From assembly GCF_016755875.1 (NCBI RefSeq), contig NZ_BNED01000005.1, forward strand, positions 248,001-312,000: a DNA stretch of 64,000 bases, written 5' to 3'. The notes under the pieces are model-generated. The model saw nothing but the letters and a program-made list of their open reading frames with translations, was not told the DNA's origin and ran no database searches. A program made the translations under genes and the position numbers. Source of the stretch: Streptomyces spororaveus. Its GTDB lineage: Bacteria > Actinomycetota > Actinomycetes > Streptomycetales > Streptomycetaceae. Position 1 is the stretch's first letter. The number at the start of each line of letters is the position of its first letter. Shown here in pieces: positions 34,176-42,376 of this stretch.

Positions 34176-34636
34176 GATGCCTTCCTACCTCGTCCTGTAA
34201 AGCCGGTGTCAGTTCAGCTTCTTCACTGTCCGAGCACTTTCAAACATCCGAATGTGATCTTCCCGCCGAAGCCGATCGGGGTGATCGCGACGCTCCGATG
34301 ACGATCGCCAAGGACCTCTCCAGCGCCTCCCACGCAGGCTCGTGGAAGCCCTCGATGTCATGGCGTGCCGGTGGTGTTCACCGAGGTGGTGTGCTCGGAT
34401 GCGGCCGTGCATCCGCTCACCGACTCGGCCGCGAATACCTAGGGCGACAACCTCAACGCGGGGGTGCAGAACGGTGTGGGCTCGCTCTGATGCATCCATT
34501 GGGGCGATCAGCTGACCGGGTCTGTCTGAGCCGCTCGCCTGGCGGGGGACTAATGGCTCGCGCGCTCCGAGCGCATCCGTCCGCCCGGTGAACGCCGAAC
34601 AGGTGGCGGGCACCACTTCACAACACGGAGGACTGA
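34176..34636. other. long gap without a recognisable gene
   Basis: About 460 bp upstream of glsB. Short frames exist on both strands, interrupted by stops (for example TAG near 34440 and TGA near 34490 on the plus strand), with no family match or ribosome site. It probably holds the glsB promoter plus eroded sequence. Confidence 0.4.
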
Positions 34637-35023
34637 ATGCACGTGGAGTCGGTTGCTCATCATCTCCTCAAGACCTCCGGGCGGAAAACCGTGCTTACCT
34701 CCCCGCACCCAGCCGCAGCGGCAGTCGACGCCGACGTGACCGCCGCCGCAAACCGGGCCATGCGGGCCTGCGGCGGGTCGGACCCCCACGTGCCTGGGGC
34801 CCTCCGTGTCGCTGCCGCGCTCGAACTCATCCAGACCTGCGCCCTCCAGTGGAAGTTGCCCGGGCTGGACCAGTGTTCGGCGGAGTCACCCCTCGCAGGT
34901 CGCCCCGCTCGCCCGCATGAACAATCCGTTCGACCCACGGTCAGCGCTTGGCGCTCGGGACCGCCAAGGGCTCGCCAGGAGCCCTCTTCTTCGCCGCCTC
35001 CATCTGTTCGCCGAGTTCGGTGA
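34637..35023 (+). CDS. hypothetical protein, possibly 3'-damaged
   Basis: ATG 34637 has GGAGG 7 nt upstream. The first 85 residues show Streptomyces-like codon bias and a plausible helical protein (VESVAHHLLKTSGRKTVL, ALRVAAALELIQTCALQW). Beyond residue 95 the frame is antisense to the hemerythrin gene and becomes Arg/Pro/Ser-rich, suggesting the natural stop was lost. I recognise no family. Confidence 0.4.
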   Translation: MHVESVAHHLLKTSGRKTVLTSPHPAAAAVDADVTAAANRAMRACGGSDPHVPGALRVAAALELIQTCALQWKLPGLDQCSAESPLAGRPARPHEQSVRPTVSAWRSGPPRARQEPSSSPPPSVRRVR

Positions 35024-35414
35024 GGCGGTTACGGCCCATGGCCTTGCGGACGTCGGGGAACCACTCCTTCTCCTCCTCCTCGACGTGGTGGCGGACGTTC
35101 TCCATCAGCACGCTCATCTTGGCGTCGAACCGCTCGTCGGCCGCGTCCAGATCCTTGAGCTCCGACAGCATCCACAGCACGACGTGGTGCTCCTCGATGC
35201 TCTCCAGGACGTGGTCCCTGGTGTCGGGCGCCGCCTCCCGGGCGGCCGGGTAGAAGATCTTCTCCTCGATCCAGGTGTGCGTGGTCAGCTCGTCGATCAC
35301 CTTGTCCGCGATCTTCCGCTTCTCCGCGTGAGCGTCATCGCCAGCCTTCTCGAACTGCTTGAACAGCCTCTCGACCGTCTTGTGGTCTTCCCTGAGCAGC
35401 ACGATCCCGTCCAC
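34941..35414 (-). CDS. hemerythrin HHE-domain protein
   Basis: GTG 35414 is chosen because GGAGG lies 5 nt upstream; it gives 157 residues starting VDGIVLLREDHKTVERLFKQFE. The iron-ligand pattern is present: REDHKTV, THTWIEEKIFYPA, EEHHVVLWML and VRHHVEEEEKEWFPDV. Small Streptomyces hemerythrins bind O2 or NO at a di-iron site and act in redox stress. The acidic run in EEEEKEW is typical. A possible sigma-B-like promoter (GCAT-N15-GGGTAA) lies upstream. Confidence 0.9.
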   Translation of the reverse strand: MDGIVLLREDHKTVERLFKQFEKAGDDAHAEKRKIADKVIDELTTHTWIEEKIFYPAAREAAPDTRDHVLESIEEHHVVLWMLSELKDLDAADERFDAKMSVLMENVRHHVEEEEKEWFPDVRKAMGRNRLTELGEQMEAAKKRAPGEPLAVPSAKR

Positions 35415-35625
35415 CAACGCCTCCAGACTTCGCAGTACCGGGCGGCGCGGCCGGCCACCCACGCCCGTTTACCCCGGCCCACGCTTGCGATGCTCGCCCA
35501 GAACGAGGGATTGGCCAGGATGGGCGACAGGCCTACGCCGTCCGCTGGGGTACCGGGCAGGCGCACCGTCGATTTAAACCCGTTCGACTGCTTGTATGTC
35601 CATGCATCGCGGGTAGGGGCTGCGC

Positions 35626-35859
35626 ATGACAGGTATCGAAATTCTCGCGGCCGAAGGCCAGGCCTCACTCTTCCTCATATTCGCCGGAGTGGTTCTGGTC
35701 ATCCTCCTGATCGGTGCCTTCTGGTACGGCAGCCGACGCAGGCGCCGCGAAGTACCGCCGACCGAGCAGAATCCCGTCGCACAACGCCGCGAGGATTCCT
35801 GGCAGACCCCGGAAGAGCACGCGCGCGATCAAGAGGCCCAGGAGTATCCCCGACCTTGA
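35626..35859 (+). CDS. DUF6479-family single-pass membrane protein
   Basis: 77 residues. One transmembrane helix (LFLIFAGVVLVILLIGAFWYGSR) is followed by a basic stop-transfer run (RRRRRE) and a disordered polar tail (QTPEEHARDQEAQEYPRP). This is the DUF6479 pattern, a Streptomyces-specific family of unknown role. The start is ATG 35626, with AGGGG upstream. It lies in the small stress-gene region. Confidence 0.75.
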   Translation: MTGIEILAAEGQASLFLIFAGVVLVILLIGAFWYGSRRRRREVPPTEQNPVAQRREDSWQTPEEHARDQEAQEYPRP

Positions 35860-35962
35860 GTACACGGGCCGGACCCATAGATCCGTGGACCTGGAACGGC
35901 CAGAAGGATCAGGGCCCAGGCTCGTTCAGCCGCGAGAAAACAAAGGCTTCACCGGAGGAAAA

Positions 35963-36127
35963 ATGCCGCACGAAGAGAACGACCTCATCACCTATCACGA
36001 CGGGCGACCGGATCTGCAGGAGGGGCGGATTGAAGAGGCCCGTGACCAGGGCCCGCATGCGGTGTACCGGGTGCGGAACGCGAAGACCAACGAAATTCAG
36101 GTCATAACCCAGGGCCAAATCGACTGA
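35963..36127 (+). CDS. small conserved hypothetical protein
   Basis: ATG 35963 follows GGAGG by 5 nt. 54 residues, rich in charged residues and probably a small beta protein (LITYHDGRPDLQEGRIEEARD, AVYRVRNAKTNEIQVITQ). It has no cysteine or membrane helix. It is too short for default gene callers in some settings, but the ribosome site and position between stress genes support it. Family not recognised. Confidence 0.6.
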   Translation: MPHEENDLITYHDGRPDLQEGRIEEARDQGPHAVYRVRNAKTNEIQVITQGQID

Positions 36128-36295
36128 AGCGTCCGTCCACGCGGTAGCGCTCCGAGGTGGGGCGTGGCAGAGCGGCCGTGCCCCGAACGCAGGTTCCGGG
36201 CATGGCCAGTCACCATCTTCCGTGAAAAACGGGGGTGCTGAATGGTCCGGGCGGTGCCGGCCAGAGCGGGGAGGCGGGCCGGCACCATCGGTCGG

Positions 36296-36562
36296 TCAGC
36301 CCGGCCGCCCTCCACCCAGACGACGTATGGCCACTGCGCCCGATCGCTCGACCGAAGCCTTGACTACGGCGAAGATCGCTCCCTGGATCGCAGCGGCAAG
36401 CAGGATCTGCCTCCACGTGCGGTCTTCGTCAGTGGCGTCCGGGGCATCACCCTCACCTTCGATGATCTTCCAGGCCTGCCTGAACGCGGCCCCCGCGACC
36501 ATGCCGCTCGCCGCTCCGAGGAGGAGTCCGAGGGGCTTGTAGGCAGCGGTGGGGGCCTTCAT
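36296..36562 (-). CDS. DUF4235 membrane protein
   Basis: ATG 36562 opens KAPTAAYKPLGLLLGAASGMVAGAAFRQAWKII, the typical DUF4235 start with a Gly/Ala-rich helix, followed by a polar loop and a second helix (WRQILLAAAIQGAIFAVVKASVERSGA). 88 residues. It overlaps the upstream gene's stop by 4 bp, so the two are coupled. DUF4235 proteins accompany DUF3618 proteins in actinobacteria; function unknown. Confidence 0.85.
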   Translation of the reverse strand: MKAPTAAYKPLGLLLGAASGMVAGAAFRQAWKIIEGEGDAPDATDEDRTWRQILLAAAIQGAIFAVVKASVERSGAVAIRRLGGGRPG

Positions 36563-36984
36563 CGGCGACGCGCGCGGCTGCGGCGCACCAGCACGAGGGC
36601 GATGATCACAGCGCCGGCGACCAGGAGCGGAGTGCGGTTGCCTCGTGCGGCCGTCGCGGCTTGGCCGGCCTTCTCCAGAAGCGGGTCGGGGGTCTTGTCC
36701 GCCGCGTACTGTCCGGCGCGGGTCGCGCCGTCCCACACCTGTGTGACGGCATGGGCGGCATTGTCCAGGACCGAGTCGGGGGTGTTGTCCCGCACCAGGC
36801 GGGCGGCTTGTTCCGCCTTCTCGCGGATCTGATCGGCGATCAGGGAAGCCTTCTCGGCGCTTTGCTGCTTCATGGCGGCGGTCTTCTCCTTGGTTCGGGC
36901 CTCGATGGCGGCCTTGGCGGCCAGAGCCTCAACGGCCTGTTCTGGCTCATGCGCGAGTGCGCTCCACGTTCTTGCACAGCGCAT
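36559..36984 (-). CDS. DUF3618-like membrane protein, N-terminus shifted
   Basis: 141 residues from ATG 36984. The body has the DUF3618 hallmark AVEALAAKAAIEARTKEKTAA, a helical Lys/Glu region, Thr-Pro-Asp repeats (DNTPDSVLDNAAH, DKTPDPLLEKAGQ) and a C-terminal helix (LLVAGAVIIALVLVRR). The family's usual N-terminal VERTRAE block is out of frame: it ends at a TGA near 36955 and one extra base joins the two. So the gene either starts within and lacks the first block, or carries a fresh frameshift. It is coupled to the DUF4235 gene. Confidence 0.6.
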   Translation of the reverse strand: MRCARTWSALAHEPEQAVEALAAKAAIEARTKEKTAAMKQQSAEKASLIADQIREKAEQAARLVRDNTPDSVLDNAAHAVTQVWDGATRAGQYAADKTPDPLLEKAGQAATAARGNRTPLLVAGAVIIALVLVRRSRARRR

Positions 36985-37147
36985 ACCCCGGCACCGCCTC
37001 AACACCCGCCCCCGCGAGCAAGAGCTCTGCGCGGGCCGACGCAGTAGGACGGCGATGAAGACCGCGGCTCCCCCTCGCCGGGCCGGTCGTTCGGGTGCAG
37101 TCGGCGCCAGGCCGGGATGGCGGCGTGGCAGCGGGCCCCTGGGCGGC

Positions 37148-37440
37148 ATGCGCGATCTGCTGCGCGGCAGACCTCTGGGCCACCCCGTACACCCGTGCTC
37201 GTGCAGGTGCCCATCGGATGCTGGCTGTCGGCCTCGGTACTCGACTTCGTGCCCGGGGCACACCACGCGGCGACCACTCTGACCGCCGTCGGACTGGCCG
37301 GCGTCGCACCGGCAGCGGTCGCCGGCTGGGCAGTCTGGGCGGACACGTGGCCTACCGGCAGGCCGTCGGAGCGCACGCCGCAACGTGAGGGGCCCTACGC
37401 GCCCCGTCAGTACCCTCTGATGAGGCCCGATCCGAGCTGA
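37148..37440 (+). pseudogene. DUF2231 membrane protein fragment, frameshifted
   Basis: From ATG 37148 a short frame reads RDLLRGRPLGHPVHP; one base is then missing near 37194 and the next frame continues VLVQVPIGCWLSASVLDFVPGAHHAATTLTAVGLAGVAPAAVAGWAVWADTW. This is the first half of a DUF2231 (Rieske-associated) protein: HP-x-H-P, PIG-W and the first three helices. The remaining helices are absent. Inactive remnant. Confidence 0.55.
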
Positions 37441-37823
37441 GCTCCGGTAGGCCTCCCCCAGAGCCTTCGCCAAGCCGAGCCTTGGGTCAGGAGGGTGGAG
37501 TTGCAGGCCTCGACAATCTGGAACGTCGAGCGACCCGGGATGACGTTGCGGCCCACGATCTCACGCTCGACCAGGGCGGCCTGCTCCTCGCAGCCCGACT
37601 CCCGCAAGAGCCGCACCGCGTCGCCGAGCTCGAAGTCCGCAGTCCCGGTCAGCTGGTGGAACCCGTAGAGGTGGCCACGGGCCCGCTCCGTGGTTTCCAG
37701 CGCCTTCGAAAGCGCACCCGTGTTCTCGTCGACGCCGTCCGGAACTTGGTGTGCCGGATCCATCTCCTGATTGCTGTTCGATGCAGGCAAGACCTCCTGC
37801 CCAGCCACCGGGATAAAAAACAC
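37407..37823 (-). CDS. conserved Streptomyces hypothetical protein, altered C-terminus
   Basis: 138 residues. The centre (LSKALETTERARGHLYGFHQLTGTADFELGDAVRLLRESGCEEQAALVEREIVGRNVIPGRSTFQIVE) resembles a conserved Streptomyces family of unknown role seen in stress-gene clusters. After FQIVE the sequence (ACNSTLLTQGSAWRRLWG) departs from what I expect in that family (acidic/aromatic Y-Y residues), so the end may be frameshifted. GTG 37823 is used; the true start is uncertain. Confidence 0.55.
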   Translation of the reverse strand: MFFIPVAGQEVLPASNSNQEMDPAHQVPDGVDENTGALSKALETTERARGHLYGFHQLTGTADFELGDAVRLLRESGCEEQAALVEREIVGRNVIPGRSTFQIVEACNSTLLTQGSAWRRLWGRPTGAQLGSGLIRGY

Positions 37824-37885
37824 ATAAAAATCGCATGCATGTCCCGGATGCGGTCGGGCAGATGGCGCTTCGGAGGTTGATAACT

Positions 37886-38047
37886 ATGGTTCCCCTGCTT
37901 CTCGTTCTTCTGCTGGTCCTTCTCCTCTTCGGCGCGGGTTTCGCGGTGAAGATTCTTTGGTGGGTGGCTATCGCAGTCCTGATCCTGTGGCTGATCGGTT
38001 TCGTTGCCCGACCTAAGGGCGGTAGTGGCCGCTGGTACCGCTGGTAG
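37886..38047 (+). CDS. short hydrophobic membrane protein
   Basis: ATG 37886 has GGAGG upstream (37872-37876); upstream in-frame codons lack one. 53 residues: two adjoining hydrophobic helices (MVPLLLVLLLVLLLFGAGF and ILWWVAIAVLILWLIGFV) and a basic aromatic end (GSGRWYRW). Widespread unnamed Streptomyces family. A 19-bp-stem terminator follows 30 nt later, so it is a monocistronic unit. Confidence 0.75.
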   Translation: MVPLLLVLLLVLLLFGAGFAVKILWWVAIAVLILWLIGFVARPKGGSGRWYRW

Positions 38048-38077
38048 CCGTACGACAGCGCAGTTCTGACTCTGCAC

Positions 38078-38121
38078 GGCGGTGGCCGGCCACCCCTTCC
38101 TTGGGGTGGCCGGCCACCGCC
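38078..38121 (+). terminator. 19-bp perfect terminator hairpin
   Basis: Bases 38078-38096 pair perfectly with 38103-38121 (core GGTGGCCGGCCACCCC) around the loop TTCCTT. It ends the transcript of the short hydrophobic protein gene. The rest of the gap up to the PRC-barrel gene (38122-38414) shows no further gene. Confidence 0.85.
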
Positions 38122-38414
38122 ATGTCATTGTCGACAGGCCTTCGCCGACACGCAACGAATGGAGGAGCATAGCGGGGGCATTCGGAGGCAGCAGGGACGG
38201 TCGCCGTGATGCAGCAGGGGACCTGCTCGCCTCCAATGATCGACGGCCGCCCCGGTCTCGAATGTGATCCGGGTGCGTGAAGTCGAAAAGGCGGGGCAGA
38301 CGAAGTTCAGGCGGAACGCAGCGCAACCGCCGAGCACGACGTACGGAACAAGGAGGATCGGTGGAGATTTCATTCTCCCGCCGCCCCCTCCGTTGACCGA
38401 GGAGTTGTTTTCGC

Positions 38415-38783
38415 GTGACTGAGAATGTGTGGAGTTACCAGCCGACCGCGGGCCACCTGGCCGGTACGGACCTGACCGGCTACAAGGTCGAGGCGACCGA
38501 CGGCAGCATCGGCAAGGTCGACAAGCACTCCGACGAGGTCGGTGACGCCTACCTGGTGGTCGACACCGGCGTATGGATCTTCGGCAAGGAGGTCCTCCTG
38601 CCGGCCAGCACGGTCGTCAAGGTCGACCCGGAGGACAAGAAGATCTTCGTCGACCGCACCAAGGAACAGATCAAGAACGCCCCCGAGTTCCACCGGGACA
38701 AGCACCTCGGCGACACCGGCTACCGCGAAGAGCTCGGCACCTACTACGGCACTGGCGCCCCCTTCGGCGGCCGCCCCGCCTGA
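38415..38783 (+). CDS. PRC-barrel domain stress protein
   Basis: 122 residues from GTG 38415 (GAGGAG upstream). The PRC-barrel occupies residues about 15-85: LTGYKVEATDGSIGKVDKHSDEVGDAYLVVDTGVWIFGKEVLLPASTVVKVDPEDKKIFVDRTKEQIKNAP. A short tail follows (GTYYGTGAPFGGRPA). PRC-barrel proteins are small beta barrels binding RNA or protein; the Streptomyces stand-alone type is stress-associated. A very strong terminator starts 7 nt after the stop. Confidence 0.88.
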   Translation: MTENVWSYQPTAGHLAGTDLTGYKVEATDGSIGKVDKHSDEVGDAYLVVDTGVWIFGKEVLLPASTVVKVDPEDKKIFVDRTKEQIKNAPEFHRDKHLGDTGYREELGTYYGTGAPFGGRPA

Positions 38784-38789
38784 TCGCAC

Positions 38790-38848
38790 CCCCGCCACGA
38801 AGCCGGTCCCGGCACCCCTTGGGTGCCGGGACCGGCTTCGTGGCGGGG
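38790..38848. terminator. 28-bp perfect-stem bidirectional terminator
   Basis: Bases 38790-38817 and 38821-38848 are exact reverse complements around a 3-nt loop (CTT). It occupies the full gap between the PRC-barrel gene and the stop codon of the convergent ATP-grasp gene (stop 38849-38851). It should end both transcripts. Confidence 0.9.
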
Positions 38849-40129
38849 TCAGCCACTTTCGAAATCGAGGACCTCGGCCAAGGGGGTTTCCTGCTCCTCG
38901 ACGTCCGCAGCGCTCCTGGCAATCACCACATACCGCCAGGAGCGACCGTCGGGCGGTGCGTCGGCGTAAAGGACCACGCCCTCGCCGCGGTCCGGGTCGA
39001 AGGCGAGGCGGGAGGCGCGCAGCCGGGCAAGCGCCTCGTCGAAGTCCATGGGAGTCCGTGTCCAGCCCTTCGACACCGACCATGCCGGGTGTGCGTTGGC
39101 AGTTCCCTCCGTCAGCCGGGTGACCATGGCGTGGGGTGTGGTGGTGGCCGTACGGCGGATGTTGCTCTCACTCGCGTACACGACGCCGTCCGTGTCCACC
39201 AGGGCGTCGAGCCCGAAGGGCCCGGCGTAGCCGTGGTCGGCAAGGTAGCGGCCCAGGGCCGTCCCCCACTCCTCCAGCTCGCCGGCCACGTGCGCGCAGG
39301 ACGGCGGCAGCGGAGAGACATAGCCCGTGAAAGAGCCCTGAACCGTGCGCATCGCTCCGCTGAAGAGCGCGCGCGTCCCGGAGGCGGAGACCTCCACCTG
39401 GACACTGACCGACTCGGCCACGTCGAGGCACTCCTCCACCACCCATAGGCCCTCGGGCCCACCGACCGTATCCAGCGGCAGGCTCGCCCCGCCCCTCAGC
39501 CCGTCGCGGGACACGAAGCGCATCCCGTGTCCGCCGGCGGAACGGTCGGGCTTCACCACGACGCCCTCGTGGTCCCGCAGGAGCTCACGCGCCACCCCTT
39601 CGACCTCCGGGCGCCGGCACATCCGCCCCGCAGGCAGCCGCATGCCCAGCTGCTCAGCCGTCTCGCGGAACCCGGTCTTCGTGTTGAGCAGCATGGTCGT
39701 CTTCAGGGCGGCCTCTGCGGCCTCGACCGTGGGATACGGGTGGATGTCGATGCCGATGTCCCGGGCAAATGCGATCGCCGACGCGTCCAAAGCCGTCGGC
39801 AGTAGCGCCGCACCCCGGTCGCAGGCGAGCGCCCGAACCTGCTCGACGAGGCCGGCCTCGCGCACCGCCCGGGCCAGCGGAACGGCTCCGGCAGGAGGCA
39901 CCTCGATCACCGCGACCGATTCCGGGGACACCCCGGTGAGGTCGTGGACGTAGCGCAAGAACTCCCGGCTCAACCGCACGGGAGTGACGAACACGTCCCC
40001 TGGTCGAAGCAGCCACGCCTTCCGCGGCGCCTGCTGGGCCCACGTCGTCAGGATCTGCCCCTCGTCGAGATCCACTGCCAAGTCCGAGAGGAAGTTCGCG
40101 AACACAACGATCGGGCCCGTCTCCGTCAC
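38849..40129 (-). CDS. PGM1-type peptide ligase (pre-ATP-grasp/ATP-grasp)
   Basis: GTG 40129 is chosen because AGGAG lies 8 nt upstream; the product is 426 residues starting TETGPIVVFANFLSDLAVDLDEGQ. The N-terminal pre-ATP-grasp domain ends near residue 165. The ATP-grasp part has GVVVKPDRSAGGHGMRFV as its nucleotide loop, LWVVEECLDVAESVSVQVEV, and the metal site FGLDALVDTDG...SESNIRRTA. Characterised relatives (PGM1 of the pheganomycin pathway) join an amino-acid-like carboxylate to peptides using ATP. A small gene lies 44 nt upstream on the same strand. Substrates are unknown. Confidence 0.75.
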   Translation of the reverse strand: MTETGPIVVFANFLSDLAVDLDEGQILTTWAQQAPRKAWLLRPGDVFVTPVRLSREFLRYVHDLTGVSPESVAVIEVPPAGAVPLARAVREAGLVEQVRALACDRGAALLPTALDASAIAFARDIGIDIHPYPTVEAAEAALKTTMLLNTKTGFRETAEQLGMRLPAGRMCRRPEVEGVARELLRDHEGVVVKPDRSAGGHGMRFVSRDGLRGGASLPLDTVGGPEGLWVVEECLDVAESVSVQVEVSASGTRALFSGAMRTVQGSFTGYVSPLPPSCAHVAGELEEWGTALGRYLADHGYAGPFGLDALVDTDGVVYASESNIRRTATTTPHAMVTRLTEGTANAHPAWSVSKGWTRTPMDFDEALARLRASRLAFDPDRGEGVVLYADAPPDGRSWRYVVIARSAADVEEQETPLAEVLDFESG

Positions 40130-40173
40130 CGCCCTGCTCCTCTGGTTGCCGCACGTCCGCCCAGGGAAGCCTG

Positions 40174-40389
40174 TCAGGGAGACGGTTCCCACACCTCGGG
40201 GCCGGCCCCCCGCCACTCCACGAAGTCAGGGTCGGTGAGGTCGACATCCTCGGCGTTCTCCCTACCTGCCGCGGCGAGGAAGGCTCGGACATCGGCTGGG
40301 CGATGCGCCACTCCAATGGGCACGCCGTCATAGCGGACTCGTCGCCAGCCCTGCTGGTCGGGCGGGTAGATGATCAGCTTGGCGGCCAT
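40174..40389 (-). CDS. small conserved protein upstream of the PGM1-type ligase
   Basis: 71 residues: KLIIYPPDQQGWRRVRYDGVPIGVAHRPADVRAFLAAAGRENAEDVDLTDPDFVEWRGAGPEVW. It is beta-rich then helical, with no cysteines and no leader-peptide signature. Similar small proteins occur in Streptomyces, as far as I recall, without assigned function. It is in an operon with the ATP-grasp ligase (44-nt gap). It could be a partner protein or, less likely, a peptide substrate; sequence alone does not decide. ATG 40389. Confidence 0.65.
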   Translation of the reverse strand: MAAKLIIYPPDQQGWRRVRYDGVPIGVAHRPADVRAFLAAAGRENAEDVDLTDPDFVEWRGAGPEVWEPSP

Positions 40390-40599
40390 GGGCCCAGCCT
40401 CTGCCGCACCAAGCTCCTTGGCACCCCTTCACGTCCAATCGGGTGACCTTCACCGGGCAGCTGCCGCCTGGGCACCGTCCGCGGTCGGTGCACGCCAAAC
40501 TGCCCGCCTTCCGGCAGGCGCCTGCCCACGAACCTCACGCCTCTCATCCTTCCTCTGGATGCATGCGGGCGGGTAGCGCCCACTGACGGCTGAACCCGA

Positions 40600-40830
40600 T
40601 CAGCCGGTGACGAGCACGGAGTCATCGAGGGCGCCCGTGCCGGGCAGGTGGTGGCGGGCGGCAATCAGGGCGGCGTGCACGTCCGTCGTGCCAGTGGCCA
40701 CGCAGAGCGCCCGCTCGACGTCCTCGGTCTCCCCGCGTACGGGAGAGTCGCCTTCCGCGGCGTCGAGTACGGACAGCGCCCAGTAACGGTCGACGAGGCC
40801 GGGAAGCACAGCCGGGTGAGCCATCAACAT
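40600..40830 (-). CDS. DUF5133 protein
   Basis: 76 residues from ATG 40830 (a second ATG is 6 nt in). It matches DUF5133: MLMAHPAVLPGLVDRYWALSVLDAAEG, then VERALCVATGTTDVHAALIAARHHLPG. Streptomyces-specific; several members are stress- or sporulation-associated, role unknown. A good sigma-B-like promoter motif lies 44 nt upstream. Confidence 0.85.
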   Translation of the reverse strand: MLMAHPAVLPGLVDRYWALSVLDAAEGDSPVRGETEDVERALCVATGTTDVHAALIAARHHLPGTGALDDSVLVTG

Positions 40831-41193
40831 GGGAGGTTGCCTTTCGCCAGCGGATCCAACAGGTGGCCGTCGCCTACCCTTCCGATCACCGTTGAACCCC
40901 GTCGCCCTCCGACGCGCTCCACTGCTCCGACCGCGATGCGTCAGGCTGATACCTCGCGGCCCCGTCAACACGAGCCGGCCACACTCGTGACCCCACGGCA
41001 GAGGCGGCGTGAGGAATCTGCCGCCGTCGGCCAATCCCCGCTCGGCGCGCGACGGCTTCCCGGCGATGGGGCCCTGCCCGGACACCCACCGCCGGGACAT
41101 CCTTCTCCAATAGCCGAAGAGGACGGCACAGACGATGGCACCGTCCTGAGGCGGAACGGTTGACCCGCGTCCCAGTCGGGGTGCGTGGCGGCA
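40831..41193. other. intergenic region upstream of the DUF5133 gene
   Basis: About 360 bp between the DUF5133 start and the desaturase stop. Besides the candidate promoter at 40874-40898, it holds no frame with a family match or ribosome site. Confidence 0.5.
40874..40898 (-). promoter_or_regulatory. candidate sigma-B-type promoter of the DUF5133 gene
   Basis: On the minus strand GGTT and GGGTAG are separated by 15 nt, fitting the Streptomyces sigma-B pattern GNNT-N14-16-GGGTA(C/T) in all but the last base. The -10 element is 44 nt upstream of the ATG. Confidence 0.45.
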
Positions 41194-42240
41194 TCAGGTG
41201 GTGCGCGGCGCTCTGAGGGGGGCTCCGGCCGCGTGGAGGCTGGCGAGGGTCTGCCGGTAGGAGTTGACCAGGCTGGTCTCCAGGTAGCTGACCCCGAGCT
41301 CCTGGCAGTACCCCCGGACGATGATCTGGGCCCTGCGCAGGTGCGGGCTGGGCATGCTCGGGAAGAGGTGGTGCTCGATCTGGTAGTTGAGACCGCCCAG
41401 CACGATGTCCGTGAAACGGCCTCCGCGCACGTCGCGGGAGGTCAGAACCTGGCGCCGCAGGAAGTCGGGCCGCTCGTCACCTCGCAGAACAGGCATGCCC
41501 TTGTGGTTCGGGGCGAAGATCGAGCCGAGGTAGACGCCGAAGAGGCACTGGTGGACGAGGAGAAACACGACCGCTTTGCCCGGCGGCAGAACCAGGAACA
41601 ACGCGCCGAGGTAGGTGGCGAAGTGCGCGGTGAGCAGGGCCCCCTCCCACACCCGGTGACTGAGGGAACGGTCGAACAGCGACCGCACCCCGGACACGTG
41701 CAGGTTGAACCCCTCCAGGGTGAGGAGCGGGAAGAAGAGGAAAGCCTGCGATCGGCCGAGCAGCCGCGGCAGCCCCCTCGCCGCGCGGGCCTGGTCCTGC
41801 GTCCAGACGAGGATGTCCGGGTCGAGGTCGGGATCGAGGTTCTCGTGGTTGGGGTTGGCGTGGTGTCGTGTGTGCTTGTCCTGCCACCAGCCGTACCCCA
41901 TGCCGATGCCGAAGTTGCCGGCGATGCGCCCGGACACCTCGCTGGCCTTGCGCAGTCGGAAGACCTGCCGGTGGGCGAGGTCGTGCGCGAGCAGGGCCAC
42001 CTGCCCGAACACGAGAGCAAGGAAGGCGGCCGCCGGCAGTGTCCACCAGCTGTCGCCGATCAGGAAGAAGGCCGTCCACCCGGCGGCGTACAGGACCGTC
42101 ACGGCCGCGATGCGCAGTGCGTAGTACCCGGGGCGCCGGGCCATGAGACCCGCCTCCTGGATCTTCCGGGAGAGTCGGGCGAAGTCGCTCCCCGAATCCG
42201 CCCGTACGGGAGGAGGGCGCATCGCCTGGGAGGAATTCAT
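41194..42240 (-). CDS. membrane fatty acid desaturase
   Basis: ATG 42240 (348 residues) is preferred over TTG 42246. Three histidine boxes of the acyl-lipid desaturase family are intact: HDLAH at 86-90, HTRHH at 123-127 and QIEHH near 289, with four to five hydrophobic segments between. It is a di-iron membrane enzyme introducing a double bond into acyl chains, using ferredoxin or NADPH-linked reductase. In this stress region it would adjust membrane fluidity. A candidate sigma-B-like promoter lies about 110 nt upstream. Confidence 0.9.
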   Translation of the reverse strand: MNSSQAMRPPPVRADSGSDFARLSRKIQEAGLMARRPGYYALRIAAVTVLYAAGWTAFFLIGDSWWTLPAAAFLALVFGQVALLAHDLAHRQVFRLRKASEVSGRIAGNFGIGMGYGWWQDKHTRHHANPNHENLDPDLDPDILVWTQDQARAARGLPRLLGRSQAFLFFPLLTLEGFNLHVSGVRSLFDRSLSHRVWEGALLTAHFATYLGALFLVLPPGKAVVFLLVHQCLFGVYLGSIFAPNHKGMPVLRGDERPDFLRRQVLTSRDVRGGRFTDIVLGGLNYQIEHHLFPSMPSPHLRRAQIIVRGYCQELGVSYLETSLVNSYRQTLASLHAAGAPLRAPRTT

Positions 42241-42351
42241 GATCAAGAGTCGCTTTCCGTAGTCTGTCTCGGAGGAGCGGCCCCGGCACGCGCGGAACGC
42301 CCTGTGCCGGAGCCCACCCGGCTCGCGGGTGACGCTCCCGTCGTACTGCGC

Positions 42352-42376
42352 ATACCCGGGATGTCGACATCGACGT
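42352..42376 (-). promoter_or_regulatory. candidate sigma-B-like promoter of the desaturase
   Basis: On the minus strand ACGT-N15-GGGTAT: a perfect GGGTAT -10 and a -35 differing at one base from GNNT. The gap 42241-42575 around it holds no gene. Confidence 0.3.

Noticed and set aside
37561-37836. Alternative minus-strand frame overlapping the hypothetical gene at 37407
   Set aside because: It shares the region but has no family similarity; the chosen frame carries the conserved segment.
40174-40389. Small gene upstream of the PGM1-type ligase as a ribosomal peptide precursor
   Set aside because: It lacks a leader/core pattern and looks like a folded conserved protein; kept only as a low-probability alternative.
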